A DNA stretch of 64,000 nucleotides from Acinetobacter bouvetii (GCF_902753875.1 NZ_CADDTS010000042.1:1-64000), one strand, 5' to 3'; counted from the stretch's first letter, positions 17,713 through 30,611 are shown. The notes: generated by a model from the sequence alone, not told the origin. Made by a program: numbers and translations.

Positions 17713-19405
17713 TTTAGAAGAACGTGGAATCGTGCGCCCTGAATTATTATTTGGTAAAGTTAATGCAATTTCAGCAAACTCTTTGCAATTTGAGTTCATT
17801 AATTTACAACATGAGCCAATTTACTTTGAAGGGCGAAGATATGGTAAAGGAGAAGTTGGCGAGTTTGTCATTATTGAAAGCCAAATAAATTTAATTTTAG
17901 GACGTATTATTGAAATTAAAAAATCTGATTTAGAGCTTTCAAACTTAGATATTGTTGGACGAATCCAGCTTCTTGGTTCAATTCAAATGGATAACCTTAA
18001 AGTCACAGCAGGTATTGATTATTATCCAAGCATAAGTGACTTAATATATTCTGCTCCACATGATTTCATCGCTGATATTCCTCGTAGAATGAATAATATA
18101 AAGCCAGACGTAGAATTAGAAATTGGAGCTATCGATCTTGATAGAGATTGTAAAATCACAGTTACACCTGAAAAATTATTTGGTCGGCATTTAGGAATAT
18201 TAGGATCAACAGGTGGTGGAAAAAGCTTTACTACAGCACGAATATTAGAAGAGTGTCTAAAGAAAAATTCTCGAGTAATTCTATTAGATCCAACAGGTGA
18301 ATATAGAGGTTTTGATAGTGAGGATGTATTTCATATTCATCTAGGAAATCCAACATATCCGTTAGAGAACTCTTTAGCATGTAAACTACCGCCTGAATCA
18401 TTTGTAGAAACAGATTTCTTAGCCTTATTCGAACCATCAGGAAAAGTTCAAGGTGCTAAATTTCGTGAAGCGTTAAAAAGTTTAAAACTAGCTAAAATCT
18501 ATCCTCAAACATATCCAAATGGATATATTCCTAAAATTGATGCATCCAAACTAGAATATATTCAAATCATTAATGCTCTTACAATTAATATTAATGATCC
18601 TTTATACAGCTTCAATATTGATAAACTAACCTTACAAATTGAACATGAATGCGTATTCCCAGAAGGACAAGAAGGCTATGGTACCAAAGCCATTAAAATT
18701 CCTGAACGTTGGGGTAACCATGATGGTGGTTCTTTTGCAAATTGTCTTCCTTTAATTAGCCGAATCAATACCATCATCAATTCTCCACCTTTTGATACAT
18801 TTTTTGACGTTAACTCAGGTCACAAATCATTAACGAATGTTATAAAACAATTTGCTTGTTCAAGTAAAAGCACTAAGAAACTACTTCGAATTGATTTAAG
18901 TGGAATTCCATTCGAATATAAGGCTCGTGAAATCATTGCTAATTGCATTGGGAGAACCCTTTTAAATTCATCAAGAAAAGGAGAATTCAAAGATAAGCCA
19001 ATTGTTGTATTTTTAGATGAAGCACATAATTTTATCGGTAAAACAATAGGTAATGAAGACACTTTAGCTAAGTTAGATGCTTTTGAACTGATTGCAAAAG
19101 AAGGTCGAAAATTTGGTTTAAATATCTGTTTAGCCACCCAAAGACCTCGTGATATTACAGAAGGTGTTCTTAGTCAACTTGGAACTTTAATTGTTCATAG
19201 ACTTACTAATGATCGAGATCGTGAGATTGTAGAACGTGCCTGTGGCGAAATTGATAAAGCAGCTTCTGACTTCCTACCGAGCCTACAACCAGGTGAGGCT
19301 GTGATTATTGGAAATGACTTCCCTATCCCTCTAACCATTAATATTAAAAAACCGACAATTAAACCAAATTCGGAAGGTGCCAATTTCCAAAAAAATTGGG
19401 CATAA
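17705..19405 (+). CDS. HerA-type hexameric ATPase of a Sir2-HerA system
   Basis: A 566-residue ATPase: an N-terminal HAS-barrel-like region (about 10-90), Walker A GSTGGGKS (167-174), an ILLDPTGEY segment, Walker B VVFLDEAHNF (about 434-443), and LATQRPRDITEGVLSQ, the HerA/FtsK sensor-like motif. I favour ATG 17705, preceded by GGTGGA at 4 bases spacing and overlapping the Sir2 stop by eight bases; ATG 17693 is in frame but lacks a ribosome site. The overlap implies coupled translation with the Sir2 gene. The gene ends four bases before the atp terminator hairpin, so the island was joined tightly to the atp operon. Confidence 0.87.
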   Translation: MHSLEERGIVRPELLFGKVNAISANSLQFEFINLQHEPIYFEGRRYGKGEVGEFVIIESQINLILGRIIEIKKSDLELSNLDIVGRIQLLGSIQMDNLKVTAGIDYYPSISDLIYSAPHDFIADIPRRMNNIKPDVELEIGAIDLDRDCKITVTPEKLFGRHLGILGSTGGGKSFTTARILEECLKKNSRVILLDPTGEYRGFDSEDVFHIHLGNPTYPLENSLACKLPPESFVETDFLALFEPSGKVQGAKFREALKSLKLAKIYPQTYPNGYIPKIDASKLEYIQIINALTININDPLYSFNIDKLTLQIEHECVFPEGQEGYGTKAIKIPERWGNHDGGSFANCLPLISRINTIINSPPFDTFFDVNSGHKSLTNVIKQFACSSKSTKKLLRIDLSGIPFEYKAREIIANCIGRTLLNSSRKGEFKDKPIVVFLDEAHNFIGKTIGNEDTLAKLDAFELIAKEGRKFGLNICLATQRPRDITEGVLSQLGTLIVHRLTNDRDREIVERACGEIDKAASDFLPSLQPGEAVIIGNDFPIPLTINIKKPTIKPNSEGANFQKNWA

Positions 19406-19408
19406 AAA

Positions 19409-19428
19409 AACCACCCTTTCGGGTGGTT
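19409..19428 (-). terminator. Terminator of the atp operon
   Basis: An 8-base stem (AACCACCC / GGGTGGTT, loop TTTC) followed on the minus strand by a T run, 20 bases beyond the atpC stop. On the plus strand it lacks a T tail, so it may not stop the herA transcript well. Confidence 0.9.
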
Positions 19429-19448
19429 CTTCAATCTCAAACCGTGTC

Positions 19449-19868
19449 TTATTGAGCGCGGTTTTTGATTTTGCGGATGGTTTCCAACTGAGCAGCAGTT
19501 TCTGCAAGAGCAGCCAAAGCAGCAGCAGAGTCCAAGTCGCTCTTTTGATTTGCAAGCAATTGTTCAGCGTTTTTACGCGCTTCAACAATTGCAGCTTCAT
19601 CCAAGTTTTCTGCACGGACTGCAGTATCTGCAAGAACCGTAACAACATGCGGCTGAACTTCTAGAACACCACCAGATACATAGATTAATTCTTCTGTACC
19701 GTTTTCAAGCAGAACGCGAATTGCACCCGGCTTGAGTAAAGTTACTAGCGGAGCATGGCCAGGCATAATACCCAACTCACCGCCGGCACCTTTAGCAATT
19801 AGCATAGTCACAGTGCCTGAGTACAAAGACTCTTTAACACTTACAACATCACATTGCATAGTCGACAT
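19449..19868 (-). CDS. atpC: ATP synthase F1 epsilon subunit
   Basis: A 139-residue protein with the N-terminal beta-sandwich (MQCDVVSVKESLYSGTVTMLIAKGAGGELGIMPGHAPLVT) and a C-terminal helical hairpin. In the F1 stalk it couples rotation and inhibits hydrolysis. It is the last gene of the minus-strand atp operon, 26 bases after atpD, and is followed by the operon terminator. Confidence 0.97.
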   Translation of the reverse strand: MSTMQCDVVSVKESLYSGTVTMLIAKGAGGELGIMPGHAPLVTLLKPGAIRVLLENGTEELIYVSGGVLEVQPHVVTVLADTAVRAENLDEAAIVEARKNAEQLLANQKSDLDSAAALAALAETAAQLETIRKIKNRAQ

Positions 19869-19894
19869 GAGAATCTCCTAAATTAGGTAACTAA

Positions 19895-21304
<1,410 letters not shown>

Positions 21305-21318
21305 TCAAACTAATAATG

Positions 21319-22188
21319 TTAAACGGCAGCGGCACCACCAACGATCTCAGAAATTTCCTGAGTAATCGCGGCTTGACGCAGCTTGTTATAAATAAGTTGT
21401 AGACTCTTGATCAGCTCACCCGCGTTATCCGTTGCAGCTTTCATTGCAACCATACGTGCAGACTGTTCACACGCGATGTTTTCAATCACGCCTTGATAAA
21501 CCATAGACTCGATGTAACGAACCAATAAACCATTTAAAAGCTCTTCAGCTTCTGGTTCATAGATATAGTCCCAACCGTATTGACGGTTCAGACCTTCGCT
21601 TTCTTCAGCAGCTGCTAAAGGAACGAGTTGTTCGATCTTTTGGTTTTGAGTCATGGCATTGACAAAGCCGTTTGACACTAGATAAATACGATCTAACTCG
21701 CCCTTATCATAAGCGTCCAACATCACCTGTACAGAACCAGTTAACTGTTCAAGACTTGGCGCGTCACCTACGTTTGTAGTTGCACCAAGCACTTTACCGC
21801 CGTAGTTTTTAAAAAACGAAACCGCTTTTTGACCAATTAAAGCAAATTGAACTTCAATTGACTGCTCTTGTTGCTGTTGAACGTGTTTAACCACTTTCTT
21901 GAACAAGTTAATGTTCAAACCACCAGCAAGGCCGCGATCTGATGACACAATGATATAGCCAACGCGCTTAACCGGGCGTTCAACCATATAACGGTGCTTA
22001 TATTCAGGGTTCGCTTGTACCAAATGAGCAATTACACGGTGCATATTTTCGGCATACGGACGGCCCTGAGCCATGCGCTCTTGCGCACGACGCATCTTAG
22101 AAGCTGCTACCATCTGCATCGCGCGAGTAATTTTCTGCGTGCTTTTGATACTAGCTACTTTGGCGCGAATTTCTTTTAAATTTGCCAT
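21319..22188 (-). CDS. atpG: ATP synthase F1 gamma subunit
   Basis: A 289-residue central stalk subunit. The N-terminal helix ([36 protein letters not shown]) and the C-terminal helix ([38 protein letters not shown]) are canonical and form the rotating coiled coil. It lies between atpA and atpD. Confidence 0.98.
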   Translation of the reverse strand: MANLKEIRAKVASIKSTQKITRAMQMVAASKMRRAQERMAQGRPYAENMHRVIAHLVQANPEYKHRYMVERPVKRVGYIIVSSDRGLAGGLNINLFKKVVKHVQQQQEQSIEVQFALIGQKAVSFFKNYGGKVLGATTNVGDAPSLEQLTGSVQVMLDAYDKGELDRIYLVSNGFVNAMTQNQKIEQLVPLAAAEESEGLNRQYGWDYIYEPEAEELLNGLLVRYIESMVYQGVIENIACEQSARMVAMKAATDNAGELIKSLQLIYNKLRQAAITQEISEIVGGAAAV

Positions 22189-22276
22189 ACGCTTAACCTA
22201 GTATTCGAAAGCTCTTTCGAGCTTCCGAAGGTTGATCCGTGAACCAAACCAGAACTAAATTCAACAAAGTTGAAAC

Positions 22277-23821
22277 TTAGTAAGTTTGAGTCGCTTTGAA
22301 GCTTTCAATACCTGCTTTGATTGCAGCTTCGATGTCTTTGTTGTAATCACCAGTTTCATCGATTTTTTGCATTAACGCAGCATGTTCTGAACGGAAGTAA
22401 GCAATTAACGCAGCATCAAATGCAACGATTTTCTTCACTTCAACGTCAGCCATGTAGCCTTCGTTAGATGCATAAATTGAAACAGCCTGGTCAGCAATTG
22501 AGTAAGGAGCATATTGTTTTTGCTTCATTAACTCAGTTACACGTTGACCATGTTCAAGTTGCTTACGAGTTGCTTCGTCAAGGTCAGAAGCGAACTGAGC
22601 AAACGCTGCCAATTCACGGTATTGCGCCAAAGCGGTACGGATACCACCAGACAATTTCTTGATGATCTTGGTTTGAGCAGAACCACCAACACGAGATACA
22701 GAGATACCCGCGTTCACAGCAGGACGGATACCTGCGTTGAATAATGATGTTTCAAGGAAGATCTGACCATCAGTAATCGAAATTACGTTTGTTGGTACGA
22801 ATGCAGATACGTCACCCGCTTGAGTTTCAATGATTGGCAATGCAGTTAATGAACCAGTTTGGCCTTTAACTTCACCATTCGTGAATTTCTCAACATAGTC
22901 AGCAGAAACGCGCGAAGCACGTTCAAGAAGACGTGAGTGAAGATAGAATACGTCACCAGGATATGCTTCACGACCTGGTGGACGGCGTAAAAGCAATGAA
23001 ATTTGACGGTAAGCAACAGCTTGTTTAGACAAGTCATCATAAATGATTAACGCGTCTTCACCGCGGTCACGGAAGTACTCACCCATTGTACAGCCAGCAT
23101 AAGGAGCTAGATACTGCATTGCTGCAGGATCAGCTGCAGCTGCAGCTACAACAGTTGTGTACGCCATAGCGCCAGTTTCTTCCAGCTTGCGCACTACGTT
23201 AGCGATAGTCGATTGTTTTTGACCGATTGCTACGTATACACATTTAATGCCAGAGTTTTTCTGAGCGATGATTGCATCGATCGCCATTGCTGTTTTACCA
23301 GTTTGACGGTCACCAATGATCAACTCACGTTGACCACGGCCTACAGGGATCATTGTATCTACTGATTTATAACCAGTTTGTACAGGCTCATCCACTGATT
23401 GACGCCAAATTACGCCTGGTGCTACTTTTTCAACAGCATCAGTAAGTTTTGCATCAATAGGGCCTTTACCATCAATCGGGTTACCCAAAGCATCTACTAC
23501 ACGGCCTAAAAGTTCTGGACCAACCGGAACTTCTAATACACGACCTGTGCAACGCGCTTTTTGACCTTCTTGAAGGCTTAAGTAGTTACCTAAGACAACG
23601 GCACCCACTGAATCCTGTTCTAGGTTCAGTGCCATACCAAATAAGCCGCCGTCGAATTCGATCATTTCACCGTACATTGCATCAGCAAGGCCGTGAATAC
23701 GCACAATACCGTCGGAAACCATAACAATGGTCCCTTCGTTCTTAGCGGTCGCGCTGGTGTCCAGATCGCCGATACGCTGTTTAATGAGCGCACTGATCTC
23801 GGATGGATTCAGTTGTTGCAT
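22277..23821 (-). CDS. atpA: ATP synthase F1 alpha subunit
   Basis: A 514-residue non-catalytic nucleotide-binding subunit. Walker A is GDRQTGKTA (about 170-178), and [46 protein letters not shown] is the conserved core. I choose ATG 23821 ([10 protein letters not shown]), which has GAGG nine bases upstream; an ATG five codons earlier has no ribosome site. It lies between atpH and atpG. Confidence 0.98.
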   Translation of the reverse strand: MQQLNPSEISALIKQRIGDLDTSATAKNEGTIVMVSDGIVRIHGLADAMYGEMIEFDGGLFGMALNLEQDSVGAVVLGNYLSLQEGQKARCTGRVLEVPVGPELLGRVVDALGNPIDGKGPIDAKLTDAVEKVAPGVIWRQSVDEPVQTGYKSVDTMIPVGRGQRELIIGDRQTGKTAMAIDAIIAQKNSGIKCVYVAIGQKQSTIANVVRKLEETGAMAYTTVVAAAAADPAAMQYLAPYAGCTMGEYFRDRGEDALIIYDDLSKQAVAYRQISLLLRRPPGREAYPGDVFYLHSRLLERASRVSADYVEKFTNGEVKGQTGSLTALPIIETQAGDVSAFVPTNVISITDGQIFLETSLFNAGIRPAVNAGISVSRVGGSAQTKIIKKLSGGIRTALAQYRELAAFAQFASDLDEATRKQLEHGQRVTELMKQKQYAPYSIADQAVSIYASNEGYMADVEVKKIVAFDAALIAYFRSEHAALMQKIDETGDYNKDIEAAIKAGIESFKATQTY

Positions 23822-23884
23822 TGCGCTATACCTCAATCTTTTTAAAGTTCAGTCTTCTTTTACGCAGTAATTTTTTATAAATAA

Positions 23885-24421
23885 TTACGCAAGAAGACGA
23901 GTCCGCATTTTTTCAAGCTTGTTAAGCGCAGAATCATCTATCACTTGGTCGCCTGCACGAATAACTACACCAGCAATTAGCTCTGGTTTAACTTCTACAG
24001 AAACATTTACTGCAGCGTTAAAGCGTTTTTTCAACGCATCTGCAAGTACTTGTTCTTGTGTAGAAGACAATGGGAATGCAGATTCAATCACTACATCCAC
24101 AGTATTGTTATTCTGTGATTTGAGCTGTTCGTATTCTGCTTCAATTTCAGGAAGAAGAGTCAAACGGTCATTTTCAGCAAGCAATGTCAAAAAGTTTGAC
24201 ACTGCTGCGGTTTGATCTTCACCTAAAACTTTGGCAAAAAGACTCACCTGCTCTGCAGGAGTAAGCTCAGGGCGATTTAAGTAAGCTGAAAATGCTTCGT
24301 CTTGCACCGCAGCACTGAGCAAAGTTAATGCATTTGACCAAGCGTCAGTTGCACCTTGCTCAGAAGCGTAAGCAAATGCTGCTTTAGCGTATGGGCGTGC
24401 CAACGTCAAGAGTTCAGCCAT
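23885..24421 (-). CDS. atpH: ATP synthase F1 delta subunit
   Basis: A 178-residue peripheral-stalk subunit joining the b subunits to the top of F1. It starts [19 protein letters not shown] and ends with the family's [22 protein letters not shown].. segment. It lies 12 bases after atpF, suggesting tight coupling. Confidence 0.97.
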   Translation of the reverse strand: MAELLTLARPYAKAAFAYASEQGATDAWSNALTLLSAAVQDEAFSAYLNRPELTPAEQVSLFAKVLGEDQTAAVSNFLTLLAENDRLTLLPEIEAEYEQLKSQNNNTVDVVIESAFPLSSTQEQVLADALKKRFNAAVNVSVEVKPELIAGVVIRAGDQVIDDSALNKLEKMRTRLLA

Positions 24422-24433
24422 AATCCGCCTCTC

Positions 24434-24904
24434 TTAAAGTTTAGCAGCCAGCTGAGTCAGCATGGCATTGTGAGCTTCTGCGTCAACTTGCTGGGTCAGA
24501 ATTTTTTCTGCGCCGGCAACTGCAAGAGCAGCAACTTGTTGACGTAATTCTTCGCGGGCAGCATTGATTTCAGTATCAACAGCTTCTTTAGCCTGTTGAC
24601 GGATACGCTCACCTTCAGCAGCTGCCTGAGTACGCGCTTCTTCTACCAATTGCGCACCGCGACGGTTCGCTTGTTCGATCAATTGAGCCGCTTGTGCTTT
24701 AGCTGCGTCTAATTCAGCTTTCACTTGAGCTTGCGCATCGGCAAGGTCAGCTTTCGCTTTTTCAGCAGCGTTTAAGCCATCAGCGATTTTACGCTGACGC
24801 TCACTAATCGCATTGATTAGTGGTGGCCATACAAACTTCATGCAGAATGCGACAAAAATCGCAAATGCAATCGCTTGGCCAATCAATGTGAGGTTGATAT
24901 TCAT
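24434..24904 (-). CDS. atpF: ATP synthase F0 b subunit
   Basis: A 156-residue protein with one N-terminal membrane segment ([25 protein letters not shown]) and a long charged, Ala-rich coiled coil that forms the peripheral stalk. The KFVWPPL..AI.ER motif after the membrane segment is typical. The length matches the E. coli protein. Confidence 0.97.
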   Translation of the reverse strand: MNINLTLIGQAIAFAIFVAFCMKFVWPPLINAISERQRKIADGLNAAEKAKADLADAQAQVKAELDAAKAQAAQLIEQANRRGAQLVEEARTQAAAEGERIRQQAKEAVDTEINAAREELRQQVAALAVAGAEKILTQQVDAEAHNAMLTQLAAKL

Positions 24905-24942
24905 TGCTATTCCTCAATGGTTTAATTTAGGAATTAAGCTGA

Positions 24943-25197
<255 letters not shown>

Positions 25198-25271
25198 TCA
25201 GAGGTTAGGTATATACCAAATTAAAGTAAAAAATTAAGCCCAACCATCCTTTTGACAGTCAGGCAATACCA

Positions 25272-26150
<879 letters not shown>

Positions 26151-26258
26151 TCACACCTGGTCAATGTCAAATACTAAATAGAGGGAACGAACATCGCGTG
26201 CTGCCTGATATCTCGTTCTTCTCCTAAAAAACTTTTCAATTTTTTGTTGTGTTTAAAC

Positions 26259-26651
26259 TCATTTCCGGAGTCGTGACGCCCAAAAAGGTGCGACCCACGT
26301 CATCGTCTGAACAAGTATAAATCCACAAAACAGCGCCACCGCTGACAACGGTTTGACGTTGCTTAAAATTAAAATGAAACCAACAATCACAATTGCAAAC
26401 TTGCCCATCAAGCCTCTATACATGTTCGAAAGAACCTGTTTTGAAGCTCGCGCACCTGCGGCTCGAAACGATTGCCAAGAAAAATAACAACTTGCGAGCC
26501 AACACACCAACGCACCAAGTGCGGCGCTGTAAGCTGCAGTTGAGTCTTTCAGGACCCACGCTATCAAGGCTGAAACAGGGATCATGCATGCTTGTAAGAT
26601 GACTAAAGCTTTCGCTAATCGTCGGTCAATCATGCGACTAGTTCGGCTCAT
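26259..26651 (-). CDS. atpI: ATP synthase assembly protein I
   Basis: A 130-residue protein with four hydrophobic segments and a basic N terminus (MSRTSRMIDRRLAKAL). AtpI-family proteins help assemble the c ring. The sequence is weakly conserved in general; position as first gene of the atp operon is the strongest evidence. The GALVCWLASCYFSWQSFR segment resembles gammaproteobacterial AtpI. Confidence 0.85.
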   Translation of the reverse strand: MSRTSRMIDRRLAKALVILQACMIPVSALIAWVLKDSTAAYSAALGALVCWLASCYFSWQSFRAAGARASKQVLSNMYRGLMGKFAIVIVGFILILSNVKPLSAVALFCGFILVQTMTWVAPFWASRLRK

Positions 26652-26715
26652 TATTTATTCACTCACAGCAATCATGCTTGACAAGTTTAGCTGATGATCG
26701 TTTTTAATCGCAGGC

Positions 26716-26744
26716 ATTATAGAGTTACACCCCTGAACATGCAA
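26716..26744 (-). promoter_or_regulatory. Promoter of the atp operon
   Basis: On the minus strand: -35 box TTGCAT (26739-26744), 17-base spacer and a perfect -10 box TATAAT (26716-26721), about 65 bases before the atpI start. This is a strong sigma-70 promoter for the nine-gene operon. Confidence 0.8.
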
Positions 26745-26821
26745 TCTTTTCCCGACCTAAGTCGGATTTTTTAATTACATAAATCGCTTTTGAACTCATC
26801 AATTGTTGCTTATTTTTTGCA

Positions 26822-27661
26822 TTATTTACGTGCATTTTGTATGCATTTAAAAGTTTGATCAGCAAGTTTCTTCCACGCCAGCACAAAGTCCCCTTCCCCG
26901 CCCATGCTCTCATCGACAGCCTGGAAGGTCACCGGATTCAACTTCTGGTACTGGTTTTTGCTGGCATGCCCTTCTGCCAGGAGACACATATTGCGAGCTG
27001 GACGGCTATCATTTAAATACTTGATTTGAGCGATGGTCGGTGCAACATGTGGATCATCGGTCAATGCACCGGAAAATTTCAGGTTTAAAGCACGTTCCAG
27101 ATATTGATAGGCATCATGATATGCCCAATAAGGCTTTACTGTTGCATTGTTATTGTATTGTTGTGCACTCAGTAGCATCTCTTGAGCAAAGCGTTTGGCA
27201 TTGGCCCAGTAGACTTCTTTATGTTCGGGTAATTGCTGTGAACGCAGGGCTGCAATAAAAAAACCGATACGTACGGCATTGTTGGGATCTAGCCAGACAT
27301 GCGTATCTACCGTATTGTTCAGCGCCACACCACGCGTAGTCCGCTGAGGCAGGGTTTGCACAATACCGGAATCTAAAATCGCAATCGCTCTGGGATTATC
27401 AGACAACAGCTTGTTCAATGGGGCTTCATGTGCCTTACCCAGCCAGATCACCAACGAGGCATCCAGAATGGCTTTGCGATGCGCAGGAGTCAGGGTGACA
27501 TCATGTCCGGATTGATCTCCCAGCAATAATACAGGGTTCTCGACACCTTGAGTAATTTCCTGAGCAATCAGATAGATGGGATGGGTAGAAACCACCAGAC
27601 TTTGCGACCAGCCTAAAGTACTGAATAAAGCAAGTGCACAAAATGCAAAGAAACGGGACAT
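26822..27661 (-). CDS. znuA: Zinc ABC transporter substrate-binding protein
   Basis: A 279-residue periplasmic zinc binder with a signal peptide (SRFFAFCALALFSTLGWSQS). Zinc-ligand His residues lie in STHPIYLIAQEI, DTHVWLDPNN and PYWAYHDAYQYLE. The His-rich loop common in ZnuA is short or absent. I use ATG 27661: an in-frame start at 27712 would put the Zur operator inside the coding sequence and lacks a signal-peptide start. It diverges from zur-znuC-znuB. Confidence 0.9.
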   Translation of the reverse strand: MSRFFAFCALALFSTLGWSQSLVVSTHPIYLIAQEITQGVENPVLLLGDQSGHDVTLTPAHRKAILDASLVIWLGKAHEAPLNKLLSDNPRAIAILDSGIVQTLPQRTTRGVALNNTVDTHVWLDPNNAVRIGFFIAALRSQQLPEHKEVYWANAKRFAQEMLLSAQQYNNNATVKPYWAYHDAYQYLERALNLKFSGALTDDPHVAPTIAQIKYLNDSRPARNMCLLAEGHASKNQYQKLNPVTFQAVDESMGGEGDFVLAWKKLADQTFKCIQNARK

Positions 27662-27688
27662 GAACAAGATTACCAAAGACTCAACAGG

Positions 27689-27703
27689 TGTTATAATATA
27701 ACA
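27689..27703. promoter_or_regulatory. Zur box
   Basis: A perfect 15-base palindrome, TGTTATA-A-TATAACA, lies between the divergent znuA and zur-znuCB transcripts. It matches the gammaproteobacterial Zur consensus core (GTTATANTATAAC). It should repress both directions when zinc is plentiful. Confidence 0.85.
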
Positions 27704-27802
27704 AATCCACAAAAATACCTATGTCTGATCGAAACATGTGACACTTCATGTTAAGATTTAATGTCCTATTGTTTTTATAAATTTCGCACTTGAGGTTTTG
27801 CT

Positions 27803-28300
27803 ATGAGCTTATGTTCACACGAACATCACAATGCATTACATGGTGTACACGACCATCATAATGTCGAAACACGTCTTGCTGAAGCCGAAAATCTCTGTGC
27901 AATTGCTGGGGCACGCCTAACGCCTTTACGTAAAGAAGTGCTCGAACTGATTTTAAATGCCACCGGTCCTATGGGGGCCTATGACTTACTGGCTAAAATC
28001 AAGAGTGATTCTGATCGACCCGCAGCACCACCAACGGTCTACCGTACTCTGGATTTTTTACTGGAAAAAGGGTTGATTCATCGTTTAACGTCCATTAATG
28101 CCTATATTCCCTGTTGTCATCCACGTGAAGGTCATCAGGCCGCTTTTTTAATTTGTACCCAGTGTAAAAATGTCAAAGAAGCCTCCGCACAAGGTTTACT
28201 TAAACAATTAGATGAACTTTCAGCCTCTGATCAATTTACTGCCCATCACAGTATTATTGAAATTTCTGGGATATGTCAGCAGTGCCGCAACCAACAATAA
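27803..28300 (+). CDS. zur: Zinc uptake regulator Zur (Fur family)
   Basis: A 165-residue Fur-family repressor. Its N terminus is His-rich (CSHEHHNALHGVHDHHN), followed by a winged helix (LTPLRKEVLELILNATGPMGAYDLLAKI to PPTVYRTLDFLLEKGLIHRL) and a dimer domain with two zinc CxxC pairs (CTQCKN and CQQC). The position beside znu genes and a Zur box fixes the assignment over Fur. It overlaps znuC by 28 bases, implying coupled translation. Confidence 0.93.
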   Translation: MSLCSHEHHNALHGVHDHHNVETRLAEAENLCAIAGARLTPLRKEVLELILNATGPMGAYDLLAKIKSDSDRPAAPPTVYRTLDFLLEKGLIHRLTSINAYIPCCHPREGHQAAFLICTQCKNVKEASAQGLLKQLDELSASDQFTAHHSIIEISGICQQCRNQQ

Positions 28301-29064
28301 CAGCCCAAACACTGATTGCTTTAGATAAAGTCAGTGTGCGGATGGATGAGCGTGACATTTTGAAGAATGTCGATTTCGCCCTGCATGAGCGAGAAATTGT
28401 CACGCTGATCGGTCCCAATGGTGCAGGGAAATCCACCCTGATTAAAGTTTTACTCGGCATTGTCAAAGCCAGTTCAGGCAAAATTCATAGCGCTAAAAAA
28501 CTCAAATTTTCCTATGTGCCGCAAAAGTTCAATCCCTCGCATAGCCTGCCTTTACGGGTACAAGATTTATTGGCCTTAGAACACTGCGATGCGGATATAA
28601 AAGCAGAAATTATTCGTGATACCGGCATTGCCAAATTACAGACCGCCAAAGTGCAGCAACTTTCCGGTGGTGAACGGCAACGGGTGTTACTGGCTCGGGC
28701 TTTATTGCGCCAACCGGATGTGCTGGTCCTGGATGAACCGATGCAAGGTTTGGACATTCAGTCTGAAGCTGAACTGTATGAATACGTGCGAAGCTTACCC
28801 AACAAATATGGCTGTGCCGTGCTCATGGTTTCGCATGACCTGCAATGGGTGATGCAGGGTACGCATCGTGTGGTGTGCCTGAACAAACACATCTGCTGTA
28901 GCGGCTTGCCGGAAAATGTTCAGCAACATCCTGAATATCAGGCCATTTTTGGTACCAATCGGGTGTTCTATCAACATCATCATGACCACTGTGCGCATGG
29001 TGATAGTGCGACCCCTTGTCTGCACGATCCTCGCCCACACATTCACCCTGAACCGGAAGCTTAA
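28273..29064 (+). CDS. znuC: Zinc ABC transporter ATP-binding protein
   Basis: A 263-residue ABC ATPase: Walker A GPNGAGKST, Q-loop YVPQKF, signature LSGGERQR, Walker B VLVLDEPMQGLD and switch His in VSHDLQW. The C-terminal tail is His-rich (HHHDHCAHGD and PHIHPE), as in other ZnuC. The gene overlaps zur by 28 bases and is followed by znuB after three bases. Confidence 0.95.
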   Translation: MSAVPQPTITAQTLIALDKVSVRMDERDILKNVDFALHEREIVTLIGPNGAGKSTLIKVLLGIVKASSGKIHSAKKLKFSYVPQKFNPSHSLPLRVQDLLALEHCDADIKAEIIRDTGIAKLQTAKVQQLSGGERQRVLLARALLRQPDVLVLDEPMQGLDIQSEAELYEYVRSLPNKYGCAVLMVSHDLQWVMQGTHRVVCLNKHICCSGLPENVQQHPEYQAIFGTNRVFYQHHHDHCAHGDSATPCLHDPRPHIHPEPEA

Positions 29065-29067
29065 GCC

Positions 29068-29859
29068 ATGATGGAATGGTTACAAATATTGTTACCTGCA
29101 TGGACCATGGGAACCCTGTTGGTGTTTCTGACTGCTCCGCTGGGTTGTCTGATGTTATGGCGACGGATGTCATTTTTTGCCGACACTATGGCGCATGGCA
29201 CCTTATTGGGTGTAGCGATCGCAGGTGCTTTAAGCCTGCCGCTGTGGTTAGGGGTCAGCTTTCTGGCTTTTCTATTGGTGGCCATTTTATGGGTCTTGCA
29301 TGATCCGCGCTTACCTAATGATGCCTTGCTGGCACTTTGCTCAGCCACCCTACTCTGCTCGGGCTTACTGTTTATTCAACATATTCCAAGTTTAAGACCG
29401 GAATTGCTGAGCTATTTGTTTGGTGATCTGCTACAAATTTCCTGGTCAGACTTGCCGATGTTTGCGCTAGTGATTATCGCGGCTTTAGCAGTACTGTATA
29501 AAAACTGGAAAGCACAGATTCAAATCGCGATTGACCCGGATATGGCTGTCAGTGAAGGCGTGAATGCAAAATGGCAGCGTCTGGTCTTTATGTTGTTGTT
29601 GGCTTTATTTACCGTGCTGGCTTTACGTGCAGTCGGTTCATTACTGATGGGCGCTTTACTGGTGATTCCCGCCTTGACCGCACGTTTACTGGCAAACTCA
29701 CCTAAACAGATGGTGCTGTGGGCTTTTGTGATTGCTCAAATTGGCATTAGTGTGGGCTTATGGTCCAGTGCTGGTTTAGATACCTCTACCGGTTTAACCA
29801 TTGTCCTCACCATGGCTGTTTTATTTGCGGTGGTTTTTGCCAAACATAAATTATTATAA
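29068..29859 (+). CDS. znuB: Zinc ABC transporter permease
   Basis: A 263-residue inner-membrane permease of the ABC-3 family with seven to eight membrane segments. The LMLWRRMSFFADTMAHGTLLGVA segment is the family hallmark. It completes the zur-znuC-znuB operon that faces znuA. Confidence 0.95.
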   Translation: MMEWLQILLPAWTMGTLLVFLTAPLGCLMLWRRMSFFADTMAHGTLLGVAIAGALSLPLWLGVSFLAFLLVAILWVLHDPRLPNDALLALCSATLLCSGLLFIQHIPSLRPELLSYLFGDLLQISWSDLPMFALVIIAALAVLYKNWKAQIQIAIDPDMAVSEGVNAKWQRLVFMLLLALFTVLALRAVGSLLMGALLVIPALTARLLANSPKQMVLWAFVIAQIGISVGLWSSAGLDTSTGLTIVLTMAVLFAVVFAKHKLL

Positions 29860-29912
29860 ATTTTAAAACAAAAATAATTAAGCTAATACAAATGAATTAA
29901 AAGGAAATTTGA

Positions 29913-30611
29913 ATGCGTTTATTCGTAATTTTTTTAGGGTTAATCACTGCATTTTGGGGCATCAATCAATACCTTGTTCATAAAGCATTAGATCATTTTG
30001 TACTATTACAAGCAGTCAAACAAAATGATTTAACTGAATATGAAAAAATAAAAAAGTTAAATATTGGATTAACCAGCCTGCCAAATGATGATGTAGAAGA
30101 TGGCGTTCGTAATTTATTAAGATACTATTTGCGCAATAAAATTGCCGGGGCAAATGATGAAGGGCAACGATTATGGGCGACATCTTTAGTACAACAATTA
30201 CAAGATGCTAAAGTAAAAGGAAATTGTGAAGCTATTGCATATTACGATGAGCAACCATCTAATCGTAAAACAATTCAATCACTACTCACTCCGATCACAC
30301 AGCAACAAGCAGCTCATGCAATCTCATACATTATTACCCATAAAAGAGTAAATAACAGTACTTGCCCTCATAGGACTTGCACTGTTCAACAACCAAAAGA
30401 ATGGGAAATTGTAGAAAAAAGGATGATTGAACAATTTGGACCAGATGTTAAATTATTCAATCTTGGACTGAATGAAAAAGACAAAAATAAACAATGTGAT
30501 TTAAAAATTCGTCTTTTTGAAAATATCTTAGCTTTGCCACCACAACAAAGCGCTATCGTTCTACATTGGTTCTTCGCTAATTCAATTGCTAATAGAATTG
30601 CCATTTTTTAG
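29913..30611 (+). CDS. Hypothetical membrane-anchored protein
   Basis: A 232-residue protein starting with one hydrophobic segment (LFVIFLGLITAFWGINQYLV), then a largely helical, charged domain with four Cys residues that may pair. I do not recognise a family. AAGGAAA lies before the ATG. It follows znuB by 53 bases without a terminator and could be read with the zinc operon, but its more AT-rich codon use differs from znuB. Confidence 0.6.
   Translation: MRLFVIFLGLITAFWGINQYLVHKALDHFVLLQAVKQNDLTEYEKIKKLNIGLTSLPNDDVEDGVRNLLRYYLRNKIAGANDEGQRLWATSLVQQLQDAKVKGNCEAIAYYDEQPSNRKTIQSLLTPITQQQAAHAISYIITHKRVNNSTCPHRTCTVQQPKEWEIVEKRMIEQFGPDVKLFNLGLNEKDKNKQCDLKIRLFENILALPPQQSAIVLHWFFANSIANRIAIF

Noticed and set aside
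27661..27712. In-frame upstream extension of znuA
   Set aside because: It would place the Zur palindrome inside the coding region and move the signal peptide away from the N terminus.
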